Below are positions 1 through 7,442 of a DNA stretch of 35,191 bases, in pieces. The first letter of the stretch is position 1. The number at the start of each line of letters is the position of its first letter. The position numbers and the translations under genes are program-made. Origin of the DNA: Caldilineaceae bacterium (GTDB taxonomy: Bacteria > Chloroflexota > Anaerolineae > Caldilineales > Caldilineaceae); assembly GCA_018003515.1 (NCBI GenBank), contig JAGNDO010000009.1:15149-50339 (forward strand), read 5' to 3'. A model generated the notes under the pieces. It was not told where the DNA came from and made no database searches. It was given only the letters and a program-made list of their open reading frames with translations.

Positions 1-393
1 CTGACCATTCAGGTGCTGGCGGCGTATCGAAACCAGAGCGGGTCAACCCACTGCGGTTTCGATACGCCCTTCCTCTTGGGCCAGAGCGTTTGGTTCGTCA
101 AGCCGGGCTACTCAACCTGCGTTGGTCACTTGGGGAGGAGCTAGCGCCGGTTGAGTAGCCGCCGCCGAGATCTCCGCTGACCATTCAGGTGCTGGCGGCG
201 TATCGAAACCAGAGCGGGTCAACCCACTGCGGTTTCGATACGCCCTTCCTCTTGGGCCAGAGCGTTTGGTTCGTCAAGCCGGGCTACTCAACCTGCGTTG
301 GTCTCTCGGGGGCTAGCGCCGGTTGAGTAGCCGCCGCCGAGATCTCCGCTGACCATTCAGGTGCTGGCGGCGTATCGAAACCGTAGCGGGTCT
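1..393. repeat. Tandem repeat, ~174-bp unit, 2.2 copies, with two nested palindromes
   Basis: The sequence beginning CTGACCATTCAGGTGC occurs at 1, 177 and 349, so the unit lengths are 176 and 172 bp. The first two copies are nearly identical and differ mainly in a short indel near 125-140 and its equivalent. The third copy breaks off around 383-393, where a CCCCAAT heptamer array starts. Each full unit contains a 14-bp inverted repeat (GGCGTATCGAAACC at 21-34, complement at 55-68) and a 12-bp inverted repeat (GGCTACTCAACC at 106-117, complement at 149-160). No protein is supported here. The left edge is cut by the window, so there may be more copies. Confidence 0.9.
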
Positions 394-410
394 CCCCAAT
401 CCCCAATCCC
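391..410. repeat. Heptamer array (CCCCAAT) abutting the CPBP stop codon
   Basis: On the minus strand the TAG stop of the CPBP gene is followed immediately by GGGATTGGGGATTGGGGAGA, about two and a half heptamers. It joins directly to the truncated third copy of the 174-bp tandem repeat. No inverted partner is present here, unlike at the other arrays in this window. Confidence 0.75.
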
Positions 411-1610
411 CTAAAACAGACTGATCTCGTAGATCGCCATCATCACCAAAGTGAAGTTGTACACCCCGTGGGCGATGGCGCTGGTGGTGACATTGGTGCG
501 CTTGCGCAACAGCCCGAAGATCGTGCCCAGCACGAAGACCACCAGCAGGGCGTCCCAGTTGTATTGCAGGGCGTGCAGACTGGTGAAGAAGAGATTGGAC
601 AGGAAGATGCCCAGTCGGGGCTGCAAGATCCCCCGCACCCCCAACTCCTCCCCCAGCCCCGCGGTGACCCCGATCACCACGGCACCCAGGGGGCTGAAGG
701 CAAAGGCCATCAACTCCCCAAAGGCCTCCCCGTCGGTCTGGGGCCAACCCATGAGATCCCACAGCCATGCGATCCCTGGCTCGGCCAGGTTGACCGCTAA
801 CACCAGGATCAAGGCAGCACCGATGCCCACGGAGATCTGTCCCCAAGTGGGCCAGACCAACCCCAATCGCTCCAGGGTAGCCCGAAAATCTCGCCGCAAC
901 CCATAGCCCACGGCGATGATGGCCGCGGGGATGATCCAGACCAGGGTATAGGTTTGGGTGAGCAGGGCGTCCGTGCCCTCGGCCATGCTTTCACCCAGCA
1001 CGCTCATGGCGTTTTCGCTCAAGATGGCCGGTTCGCCCAGCACCAAGAGGGGAACAAAGCTGATCAGGCTGAGGGCCGTCACCGAGACCAGGGCAATTGT
1101 ATGCACAAAGGAGTCCGGGTCCAGGGGCAGCACCCGGCTCAACTGTTGGCGCACCCAGGGGATGAAGCCCAGCAGGCTGAAGAGCAGGGCCAGGACGCTG
1201 TAGAGACCGGTCAGGGCCACGGTGCCCAGGGCGGCGGGGTCGATCTGGGGGGCGGCATTGGGTGCGCCCAGGTTGGTGAGATCGCCCATGGGCATCACCG
1301 CCAGGCTGACCATGCTGAAGGAGACCAGAACCATCCCCAAGGCCAACATGGCCAGCCAGCCCAGAGTCAAAATCTTGCCCGGCATGCTGGTCCGGCCCAG
1401 ATAGGCCAGGGTGGCCAGAAGGGCGAAAGGCACAAAGGTAATGCCCATCTCGGCAAAGGAACCGGCGGTGCCGCCCAGAGTGAAGCCCACGCCAATCGCC
1501 ACGAAAAAGAGGGTGTAGAGACCCAGTAAAATCCACCCGCTGCCTGTGGCCTGGGGCACCACTGGGGGCGGAACGGACGGTGGGCTATCAAAGGTGGATG
1601 GTTCAAACAT
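411..1610 (-). CDS. CPBP family intramembrane metalloprotease (CAAX protease-like)
   Basis: This is a 399-residue polytopic membrane protein. It has a short Pro-rich cytosolic start (residues 1-25), then about eight to ten hydrophobic segments. The C-terminal third carries the three family motifs: Glu-Glu followed by Arg (EELGVR, E321/E322/R326), a His in LFFTSLHALQYN (H346), and His/Asn in AHGVYN (H381, N385). These are the residues that bind the catalytic metal or water in CPBP (Rce1/ABI) glutamic-type proteases. Family members cleave prenylated or membrane substrates, or act as immunity or scaffold proteins; the substrate here cannot be told. It is transcribed leftward as a single gene, with ATG at 1610 preceded by GAGGAGTCCCC. 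Its TAG stop touches a heptamer array. Confidence 0.88.
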   Translation of the reverse strand: MFEPSTFDSPPSVPPPVVPQATGSGWILLGLYTLFFVAIGVGFTLGGTAGSFAEMGITFVPFALLATLAYLGRTSMPGKILTLGWLAMLALGMVLVSFSMVSLAVMPMGDLTNLGAPNAAPQIDPAALGTVALTGLYSVLALLFSLLGFIPWVRQQLSRVLPLDPDSFVHTIALVSVTALSLISFVPLLVLGEPAILSENAMSVLGESMAEGTDALLTQTYTLVWIIPAAIIAVGYGLRRDFRATLERLGLVWPTWGQISVGIGAALILVLAVNLAEPGIAWLWDLMGWPQTDGEAFGELMAFAFSPLGAVVIGVTAGLGEELGVRGILQPRLGIFLSNLFFTSLHALQYNWDALLVVFVLGTIFGLLRKRTNVTTSAIAHGVYNFTLVMMAIYEISLF

Positions 1611-1653
1611 GGGGACTCCTCGCGATCTGGGTTGGTGAATCTTTAACTAAACA

Positions 1654-1681
1654 GGGGCGGCGATCGTTTGATCGCCGCCCC
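1654..1681 (-). terminator. Rho-independent terminator after the LiaF-like gene at 1702-2637
   Basis: A perfect 12-bp stem (GGGGCGGCGATC at 1654-1665, complement at 1670-1681) with a GTTT loop lies about 20 nt past the TAA stop of the upstream minus-strand gene. In the minus-strand sense it is followed by a T-rich tract (CTGTTTAGTTAAAG). Confidence 0.7.
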
Positions 1682-1701
1682 CGTATTGTAACAGGAAATG
1701 G

Positions 1702-2637
1702 TTATTCCGCCGGAATCAGCTCCACCTGGATGGCCCCGATGCCGCCGCTGACGTCGAGTTCAACCCCGCCGCCGGCCGTCACATAGGCCGGGGACGCATA
1801 GGTGTCTCCCTCCTTGCGGAAGCTGGCGGGCACGCTCTTGCCGCCGATGCCCGTGCTGATGTCCAGACGCACGGCCAGATCCGCCGGAACCCGGATCACC
1901 GTGCGCCCGATACCGCCGCTGATCTCGCCGGAGAAGTCGCCCTGGCGGGGCAGAGAGACGGTGGTTGTGCCGATGCCGATGTTCAGATCCAGCCCGGTCA
2001 GGGTCAGGCGGCGCAGATCCAGGGTGGATTCGCCCACGCCCGTGCTGACGGCCAGGGTCATGGGCATCTCTTGGTTGAGATGCAGATCCCAGAGGTTGTT
2101 GCGGCTGCTGCTGGGGAGGATGCTGGACGTGCTTTCCCGGACGGTCAGGGTTGTGTACAGGGTGTCACCCTCCCGCACATTGCCCTCTTTGATCCGCTCC
2201 CCCTTGGGATTTTGGATCTTGCCGTCCAAGACATTGGCCGCGGCCGCCCCATCCCCCAGGCGCAACTCGCCCGTGGAGAGGCTGATCTTGACCACGGCCT
2301 TCTGCGCCCCGTCTATGGGGAAGGCGACGTTCTCGCCGCTCACCATCACCGTGGGGCTGGACGCCACGTCACCGTTCATGACCCAAATGCCGCCTACCAA
2401 CAGGGCCACGGCCAGGATTGCCACCACCACTCCGCCCACCGCCGAGCGCCGCCCGATGATCAGATCCAGACCGCCGATGATCAGGAGCAGGGGCCACAGG
2501 CGCAGCAAAGACTCCCAGATGCTCCACTCCACCCAACCCAGATTGTTGAAAAGAAAGATGATCCCAGCCCCAACCATCAAGATGGGGCCGACCAGACTAT
2601 CCCGCTCTTTGGGTTGGGATGATTTTGACGAAGACAT
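1702..2637 (-). CDS. LiaF-like membrane protein with DUF5668-type TM region and C-terminal beta (toastrack-like) domain
   Basis: The protein has 311 residues. The N-terminal 90 residues hold about three TM segments (roughly 15-35, 43-62, 67-88), with the GPILMVGAGIIFLFNNLG pattern of DUF5668/LiaI-LiaF transmembrane regions. The rest is a repetitive beta-rich domain with recurring Gly-Gly/Ile-Gly turns (STGVGESTLDL, GGIGRTVIRVPA, GGIGAIQVELIP), typical of the LiaF C-terminal or DUF4097-like beta helix. In Firmicutes LiaF restrains a cell-envelope-stress kinase; no LiaRS pair is visible here, so the role is only inferred as envelope-related. The start is ATG at 2637, preceded by AAAGGAG. It is paralogous to the gene at 3513-4304 and is last in a three-gene leftward group. 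Confidence 0.75.
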   Translation of the reverse strand: MSSSKSSQPKERDSLVGPILMVGAGIIFLFNNLGWVEWSIWESLLRLWPLLLIIGGLDLIIGRRSAVGGVVVAILAVALLVGGIWVMNGDVASSPTVMVSGENVAFPIDGAQKAVVKISLSTGELRLGDGAAAANVLDGKIQNPKGERIKEGNVREGDTLYTTLTVRESTSSILPSSSRNNLWDLHLNQEMPMTLAVSTGVGESTLDLRRLTLTGLDLNIGIGTTTVSLPRQGDFSGEISGGIGRTVIRVPADLAVRLDISTGIGGKSVPASFRKEGDTYASPAYVTAGGGVELDVSGGIGAIQVELIPAE

Positions 2638-2667
2638 GGCTTGTTTCTCCTTTGAAGGGGGCGAGGG

Positions 2668-2756
2668 AATGAGTAATGAGTAAGGTGTGGTGGACGAGAT
2701 TTGGGTTTATTTCACCGCTACCTTGCCCAACTGCGCCATTCGCCATTCGCCATTCG
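2668..2756. repeat. Dispersed ~90-bp element, copy A (GAGTAAT and GCCATTC arrays)
   Basis: On the plus strand it starts with AATGAGTAATGAGTAAG (2669 onwards), continues through GTGTGGTGGACGAGATTTGGG, and ends in three GCCATTC heptamers that run into the TAG stop (2757-2759) of the minus-strand gene. The same element, reverse-complemented and roughly 70% identical by eye, lies at 3418-3512 on the other side of that gene. Confidence 0.75.
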
Positions 2757-3395
2757 CTACTTTTCCGTCAAGTGGCGGAAGATTAGAAAGAGGCCGACGC
2801 CGATGATGGCCAGAGGCCAGATCAGGTTGAGAAAATTCTCGAAGGGGGTGCCGGTCACCACGGCCAGGACGAAGAGGGCGGCGGCCGGGAAGACGGGCCA
2901 GCGCATACGCCCTTCCGGGGTGTTGACCAGGGCCAGCACGCCAAAGGTAGCCGCCAACCCCAGGAAGAAGAGACCGCCGCTCTCAAAGCTGAGGATCTCA
3001 TCCGTGACCGCCACCACGCCCAAGGTGCCCAGCACCCCGGCGGGGATGATGGCCCACCAATTCTCCGGCTTGAGGATATAGACCGTCACAAAGCCCAGGC
3101 CGATGCTGCCCAAGAAGATGCCCCCGCTCAGGGGCTGCAAAAACCCAATCTGATCCGAGAGGATGGTGGCCGAAAGACCCAGCAGGACAAAGCCGGGGAT
3201 AGCCGCCCACCACTGGGCCCGGTCATTGATCAACACGAAGAGAAAGGCCAGCCCCCCCAGGGCAAACAACCCCGCCGCCAGGAAGCCGGAGAGTACCCCG
3301 GTGAAGTCAAAGAGGCCCAAACTTTCCAGCAAAAAGACAAACCCGGCCAAAATTAACAGCCCACCAATAACCAACCGTGTGTCGAAACGTTTCAT
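2757..3395 (-). CDS. Polytopic membrane protein with threefold internal repeat (DUF5668-related)
   Basis: The protein has 212 residues and is almost wholly hydrophobic, with about eight predicted TM segments. It opens with RLVIGGLLILAGFVFLLESLG, the same kind of hairpin that starts its two neighbours. An internal repeat is visible: WWAAIPGFVLLGL, WWAIIPAGVLGTL and RWPVFPAAALFVL each begin a two-TM unit, near residues 62, 117 and 165. No catalytic motif is seen. The ATG at 3395 is chosen over the frame extension to 3488 because AAGGAAAACACTC precedes it and the extension translates only a GCCATTC repeat array. It sits between two LiaF-like genes and is flanked by inverted copies of a ~90-bp element. 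It is probably an envelope-associated membrane partner; its function is unknown. Confidence 0.75.
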   Translation of the reverse strand: MKRFDTRLVIGGLLILAGFVFLLESLGLFDFTGVLSGFLAAGLFALGGLAFLFVLINDRAQWWAAIPGFVLLGLSATILSDQIGFLQPLSGGIFLGSIGLGFVTVYILKPENWWAIIPAGVLGTLGVVAVTDEILSFESGGLFFLGLAATFGVLALVNTPEGRMRWPVFPAAALFVLAVVTGTPFENFLNLIWPLAIIGVGLFLIFRHLTEK

Positions 3396-3417
3396 GAGTG
3401 TTTTCCTTGAAGAATGA

Positions 3418-3512
3418 AATGAATGGCGAATGGCGAATGGCGAGGTTGAGAATGCTGATGGTGAAAGAACACAAATCCCCTCCACCACGCATTACTCGAT
3501 ACGCATTACTCG
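3418..3512. repeat. Dispersed ~90-bp element, copy B, inverted relative to copy A
   Basis: Read on the minus strand, it begins directly after the TAA stop of the gene at 3513-4304 with CGAGTAATGCGTATCGAGTA. It then runs through GTGGTGGAGGGGATTTGTG and TTCTTTCACC to three GCCATTC heptamers, just upstream of the next gene's ribosome-binding site. Its order of motifs matches copy A (2668-2756) read on the plus strand. Confidence 0.75.
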
Positions 3513-4304
3513 TTACCCCACCCGCACAGATCCCAACCCGGTCTCAATATGCATGTCCACCCGGTTGACGGCGGTGGTGTAGCCGGGTGATTCGTAGATA
3601 TCCCCGTTCTTGGGGAAGCGGCTTTGGTCCACGTCGATCTCCGCCAGCCCGGAGCTGACCTTGATGCGGGCGGCCACCCCGCTTGGCACGGTGATGGTGA
3701 CCTGGGCCATGCCGGTCTCGAAATGGGCCGTGGTGGCCCCGGCGGATGCGGGCAGGGTGATATGGGTCTGGCTGGCCCCGGTTCCCACCTTCAGATCCCG
3801 CACCTGGAGATCCCGCAGATCCGCGTCCGTCTGGCTGGCCCCACCCTCCAATTTGAGGGAGAGGGGAATATTTTTTGCCACCCGGATCTGCCAATCATTG
3901 GCCTCTTTTTGCCAATTGGTCATATTCTCAAGCGCCCATTTGCGCTTCAACGTCACGGACGTGCGGCTGCCCGTGCGCTGGATCGCGCTCTCCGCACCCC
4001 CGCCCAAAGTAGCATCCAGCAGATTGCCCGCCGCCGCCCCTGCGCGCAAAGTGAGTTGCCCGGCCCCAAAGGCGATGGCCAGGACGGCCTCCTGGGTCGC
4101 CTCCAAAGGCACGGCCAGACTTTCCACCAGCGCATCCTTGGGATCGTTGTAATAGCCCCACAAAACAGACAGCCCAAAGGCAATCAGGGCCACAGGCCAG
4201 ATCAGCCCCCACACATTGATGTGAATCAGATTCAAACTATCGGCCATAAAAAGCACACCGGCCAGAATCAACAGGACTCCCCAGACCAAATTGTCACGGT
4301 TCAT
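3513..4304 (-). CDS. LiaF-like membrane protein with C-terminal beta domain
   Basis: The protein has 263 residues. Two TM segments (about 6-25 and 30-49) start with NLVWGVLLILAGVLFMADSL, followed by a beta-rich C-terminal domain ending IETGLGSVRVG, whose repeats (GGASQTDADL, GTGASQTHITL, SSGLAEIDVD) resemble the LiaF/toastrack fold. The start is ATG at 4304 behind GGGAGGAAAGA; the frame is open to 4457, but that extension crosses the mutM terminator. It is first gene of the leftward group with the membrane protein at 2757-3395 and the paralog at 1702-2637. The TAA stop is followed at once by a repeat element. The role is probably envelope homeostasis or stress, by family analogy only. Confidence 0.72.
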   Translation of the reverse strand: MNRDNLVWGVLLILAGVLFMADSLNLIHINVWGLIWPVALIAFGLSVLWGYYNDPKDALVESLAVPLEATQEAVLAIAFGAGQLTLRAGAAAGNLLDATLGGGAESAIQRTGSRTSVTLKRKWALENMTNWQKEANDWQIRVAKNIPLSLKLEGGASQTDADLRDLQVRDLKVGTGASQTHITLPASAGATTAHFETGMAQVTITVPSGVAARIKVSSGLAEIDVDQSRFPKNGDIYESPGYTTAVNRVDMHIETGLGSVRVG

Positions 4305-4412
4305 TCTTTCCTCCCAGGTGATGCGCCAGACCCGGCGCAATAAGCTTACGAAAAGACACAGTAACTCTACGCAGCCTAGCATAGCAAAGTTGCAACCGGA
4401 TTGCATCGGCCA

Positions 4413-4444
4413 AAGGTCATAACCTGGCCCGTGACCAAGGTCAC
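4413..4444 (-). promoter_or_regulatory. Candidate operator: repeated AAGGTCA with dyad
   Basis: AAGGTCA occurs at 4413-4419 and again at 4437-4443, exactly 24 bp apart on one strand. The second copy forms a dyad GTGACC-AA-GGTCAC (4431-4444), and the first is part of AGGT-CATA-ACCT. It lies about 110-140 bp upstream of the LiaF-like gene at 3513-4304. It could bind a dimeric regulator; no protein is implied. Confidence 0.35.
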
Positions 4445-4448
4445 TCAA

Positions 4449-4478
4449 AAAAATCACGGCATCTTTGCCGTGATTTTT
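4449..4478 (-). terminator. Rho-independent terminator after mutM
   Basis: A 13-bp perfect stem (AAAAATCACGGCA at 4449-4461, complement at 4466-4478) with a TCTT loop, A-rich on one side and T-rich on the other, so it can work in both directions. It lies about 45 nt past the mutM stop. Confidence 0.85.
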
Positions 4479-4523
4479 TGTGGTTGTGTGGTCGGATTAC
4501 TTTGAAAAATGCAGAGGAGGGGA

Positions 4524-5336
4524 TCAGTCTTGGCAGTGTGGGCAAAAGTGGGTACTGCGCTGCGCAAGTTTCATGCGTTCAATGGGGCAACCACACACAG
4601 GACAGGGCTGCCCCGTGCGCCGGAAGACCTTGTGCAGATCCTGGAAGGAACCCTTTTCCCCCGTGGGCGGGGTGTAGTTTTGCAGACTGCTGCCCCGCAT
4701 CTCGATCCCCTGGGTCAACACATCCCGCACAGCCTGGTGCAAAGCGGCCACCTCCGGGGCGGAGAGGCTGCCCCCCTTGCGCGTGGGATGGATGCGGGCC
4801 AGAAAGAGCGCCTCATCCGCATAGATATTGCCCACCCCGGCCACAATGGATTGGTCCAAAAGCAGGGCTTTGATGCTGGCTTTGCGTCCGGCCAAAGCGG
4901 CCCCGAACAGATCCGGGGTAAAGTCCTCCGCCAAAGGCTCTGGCCCCAGGCGGTGCAAAACGCTTTGGGGGTCCGCCACCAGCCACATGCGTCCAAATTT
5001 GCGCTGATCCGAAAAGCGCAAACGCAACCCCCCATCCAGATCCAGCACCAGCCGGGCATGCTTGTCCAAAGGCAGATTCGTGGACTCCACCCGCAACTCC
5101 CCAGTCATGCGCAAGTGGACGATCAAGCTCTGGCCGTTGTCCAGCCCCAAGAGCATATACTTGCCCCGCCGCCCAAAATCCACAAAACGCCGCCCCCGCA
5201 TCCCATGCAAAAACGCCTCCGGTGACAGATCCGCCACCGTGCGCGGCCATAAAACGCGCCCGCCCTGCACCTGGCGGCCCCGCAATTCCACAGCAATCTC
5301 TCGAATATACGTTTCAACTTCAGGCAGTTCGGGCAT
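4524..5336 (-). CDS. mutM: Formamidopyrimidine-DNA glycosylase (Fpg/MutM)
   Basis: The protein has 270 residues, the normal family length. It excises oxidised purines such as 8-oxoguanine and nicks the abasic site. The invariant N-terminus MPELPEVETY gives the catalytic Pro and Glu after Met removal, and the conserved lysine is K59 in RRGKYMLL. The helix-two-turn-helix motif is seen in QSIVAGVGNIYADEALF. The C-terminal zinc finger has four cysteines (CPVCG and CPHCQ). The ATG at 5336 is fixed by this N-terminus; the frame upstream to 5417 is repeat-encoded. No Shine-Dalgarno sequence is visible: the 20 nt before ATG are AAAATCC repeats. It follows the anti-sigma-like gene across a 117-nt junction filled with short tandem repeats and ends at a strong terminator. 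Confidence 0.96.
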   Translation of the reverse strand: MPELPEVETYIREIAVELRGRQVQGGRVLWPRTVADLSPEAFLHGMRGRRFVDFGRRGKYMLLGLDNGQSLIVHLRMTGELRVESTNLPLDKHARLVLDLDGGLRLRFSDQRKFGRMWLVADPQSVLHRLGPEPLAEDFTPDLFGAALAGRKASIKALLLDQSIVAGVGNIYADEALFLARIHPTRKGGSLSAPEVAALHQAVRDVLTQGIEMRGSSLQNYTPPTGEKGSFQDLHKVFRRTGQPCPVCGCPIERMKLAQRSTHFCPHCQD

Positions 5337-5453
5337 TGGGATTTTGGATTTTGGATTGGTGATTTTTGAAGGGGTGAAGGGGTGAAGGGGTGAAGGGGTG
5401 AGGGGGTGACAAATCACCCGCTCACCCGCTCACCCTTTCCCCCCTTCACCCCC
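5337..5453. repeat. Short tandem repeat hairpin filling the anti-sigma/mutM junction
   Basis: On the plus strand: ATTTTGG repeats, then four copies of GAAGGGGT (about 5367-5400), then a short loop, then inverted CTCACCCG/CTTCACCCC repeats that run up to and include the TGA stop of the minus-strand gene at 5454. The arms are roughly 45 nt each and imperfectly complementary. The element occupies the whole intergenic space. Confidence 0.85.
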
Positions 5454-6683
5454 TCACCGACTGCGCACCCACAGACCGGAGAGGAGCAGGGCGATCAAGG
5501 CCAGACCGATTTGGGCCAGACGCAGGGGGGAGAAGGGGCGGCTGTCCGGTTCAGGGCTGGGGGCAGATTGGGAAGTCGTCTGGGAGGCCGCTTGCGAAGC
5601 TGTCTGCGCCACATCCGCAGGGGCTGGGGCGACTGCGGGACTTTCTGCCGGGGCTGCGGTTGCGGCAATCTCTTCTTCGATAACCGGCTCGGTCGTCGGC
5701 GCAATCATGGCAACGGCTTGCGTAGCCGGATCTGCCGGTGGTGCGGACGTGTCTGTGGTGCTGAGGGCCGCCGCCCCCACCGCCCCTACCGCCGTCTCCT
5801 GGCTAGCGCTCTCTGACTCAGCGGCGGGGACCACTCGCTGGATCTCGGCGGCCGGGGGGGCGCTTTGGGCCGGTGCGGCCGGGGCAGCTTGAGCGACTTG
5901 GGGAGACATGATCTCGCCACCTCCGCCAGCACCCAAGCCATCCCCCCCACCACCGCCCCCGCCCCCGACCCCGGTGCGGGGTTCCGCCCCCAAGCTCATG
6001 GGGGAGGCGTCGGGGATCAGATCTGCGGATTCCGGGCTGGGTTGCGTGGCGTCCGCGGCAACCGACATGGCGGCCGGTTGTGCGGCCAATTCTGCGGCGG
6101 GTTCTGCGGCGGGTTCTGCATCTTGGGCCGCATCTTGGCTGGCGGGCATGGCTTTGGCGGCGGGCATCTCCTGCGCCACTGCGGGCATTTCAGCAATCTC
6201 GGTCAGTGCGGCGCTTTCGGCCTGAACCTCAGCTTGGGCAAGGGCGGGGACGGCTTGGGGGGTGGGCACAGCGGGTGCGCCAGTGAAGGCGTCCCCGGCC
6301 ATCAGAACAAAGAAGGCCACTGCGGCCACCGCCGCCGCGTTGCGCAGCAAAAGGTTGCCTCCGCCCAGAAAAGCGAACAGCTTTTGCCACACATTGTCAC
6401 CGGATGGGGCTGTGTGGCTGACGCTTTGACGCCGCGCCGCCCGGCGGGTAGCCACCACATCTGCCACCCTGGCCTCGGACAGGACAAAGCTTTGGGGCAG
6501 GGCAATCGCCGGCAGATCGGCCAGCAAGGCGACCGTGTGGCGCAAACTTTCCACTTGCCAGACGATCTCAGGGTCTGCGGCCAGGGCCTCTTCGACCAGC
6601 CGCTGCTCCTGGGTATTCACTTCTCCGTCAATGTAGGCAGACAGGAGTTCTTGGCTGATCTGAGATGGGTAACGTGATGTCAT
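5454..6683 (-). CDS. Anti-sigma-factor-like membrane protein, Ala/Pro-rich
   Basis: The protein has 409 residues. Residues 1-70 (ELLSAYIDGEVNTQEQRLVEEAL, then DPEIVWQVESLRHTVALLADLP) match the helical anti-sigma domain of RsiW/RseA type, but the usual His-x3-Cys-x2-Cys zinc motif is absent. A TM segment follows near 128-150 (LLLRNAAAVAAVAFFVLMAG). Next comes about 230 residues of Ala/Pro/Gly-rich low-complexity sequence including a run of glycines, and a second TM at the very C-terminus (LAQIGLALIALLLSGLW) ending in basic residues. It lies 73 nt downstream of an ECF sigma gene, which supports the assignment. It likely holds that sigma factor at the membrane until a signal comes; the signal is unknown. 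Confidence 0.72.
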   Translation of the reverse strand: MTSRYPSQISQELLSAYIDGEVNTQEQRLVEEALAADPEIVWQVESLRHTVALLADLPAIALPQSFVLSEARVADVVATRRAARRQSVSHTAPSGDNVWQKLFAFLGGGNLLLRNAAAVAAVAFFVLMAGDAFTGAPAVPTPQAVPALAQAEVQAESAALTEIAEMPAVAQEMPAAKAMPASQDAAQDAEPAAEPAAELAAQPAAMSVAADATQPSPESADLIPDASPMSLGAEPRTGVGGGGGGGGDGLGAGGGGEIMSPQVAQAAPAAPAQSAPPAAEIQRVVPAAESESASQETAVGAVGAAALSTTDTSAPPADPATQAVAMIAPTTEPVIEEEIAATAAPAESPAVAPAPADVAQTASQAASQTTSQSAPSPEPDSRPFSPLRLAQIGLALIALLLSGLWVRSR

Positions 6684-6756
6684 TTGGCTTGCTCAAAATC
6701 GGTACGGCGCAATAGTAGAGCGCAATGGCGATGGGCGATGGGTACAACCATGCAGA

Positions 6757-7368
6757 TCAATCGCTACCCATAGGACGGTAGGCGGCGGGCAAAAGTTCCG
6801 AACGGGAGGCCAGCAGCAATTCCCGCACACGCCCCCTGGCCCGGCTGATGCGAGATTTGACCGTGCCCATGGTGGCCCCGGTGATGTGGACGATCTCGTC
6901 GTAGGCATAGCCCTCCACATCGCACAGGATCAAGGCCAGCCGTTGGTCATCCGGCAGGGCGTTGATGGCGCGCCCGATCAGCGCCTGCAATTCACCCCGC
7001 TCCACCTCGTCTTCGGGAGAGGCGTTGGGGTCGATCAACTGCGTGGCGTGGTCCTGGTCTACGGGCAGATCGTCCAGGCTTTCGGTCGGGCGGCGTTTAT
7101 TGGCTCGCAACATGTCATAACAGGTGTTGGTGACGATGCGCATGAGCCAACTCTTGAAGCTCCCCCCCCGGAAACTTTCCAGCGCCCGGAAGGCCTTGAC
7201 AAAGCTATCCTGCAAGGCATCCGCGGCGCTGTCCCCGTCTTGCAACAGACGATAGGCAACGCTGAAGGCCATGCCTTGATAGACCTCCACCAACTGGTTG
7301 AAGGCCCGCACCTCCCCGGCCAGGGATTGTTCAATTAGGTGTTGTTCCTGCTCTGCGCTCAGTGTCAT
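6757..7368 (-). CDS. ECF-type RNA polymerase sigma factor (sigma-70 family, SigE/RpoE-like)
   Basis: The protein has 203 residues. The sigma2 domain spans about 20-90: QLVEVYQGMAFSVAYRLLQDG, the DALQDSFVKAF helix that contacts core polymerase, and FKSWLMRIVTNTCYDMLR for -10 recognition. The sigma4 domain spans about 130-185: INALPDDQRLALILCDVEG, then YDEIVHITGATMGTVKSRISRAR, a helix-turn-helix for the -35 element. No sigma1.1 or sigma3 domain is present, which defines the ECF group. It is followed by an anti-sigma-like gene in the same direction. A GGAACC/CGTTT pair upstream could be its own target promoter. No clear ribosome-binding site is seen before ATG at 7368. Confidence 0.92.
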   Translation of the reverse strand: MTLSAEQEQHLIEQSLAGEVRAFNQLVEVYQGMAFSVAYRLLQDGDSAADALQDSFVKAFRALESFRGGSFKSWLMRIVTNTCYDMLRANKRRPTESLDDLPVDQDHATQLIDPNASPEDEVERGELQALIGRAINALPDDQRLALILCDVEGYAYDEIVHITGATMGTVKSRISRARGRVRELLLASRSELLPAAYRPMGSD

Positions 7369-7415
7369 GGAAAGACTGGTTTCATGGAATCGTACAAGTA
7401 GGTGAAGCGTAGGTT

Positions 7416-7442
7416 AAACGTCCGAATTTGGACTGAGGTTCC
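7416..7442 (-). promoter_or_regulatory. Candidate autoregulated ECF promoter
   Basis: On the minus strand GGAACC (7442-7437) and CGTTT (7420-7416) are separated by 16 nt, a layout common for ECF-sigma promoters. The start codon lies about 50 nt further on. The match is short and could be chance. Confidence 0.35.

Noticed and set aside
1-393. CRISPR array
   Set aside because: The repeat unit is ~174 bp with no unique spacers and only two and a half copies; the short inverted repeats are inside the unit.
3396-3488. Longer N-terminus for the membrane gene at 2757-3395
   Set aside because: The extension translates a GCCATTC repeat array and lacks a ribosome-binding site, while AAGGAAAA precedes the ATG at 3395.
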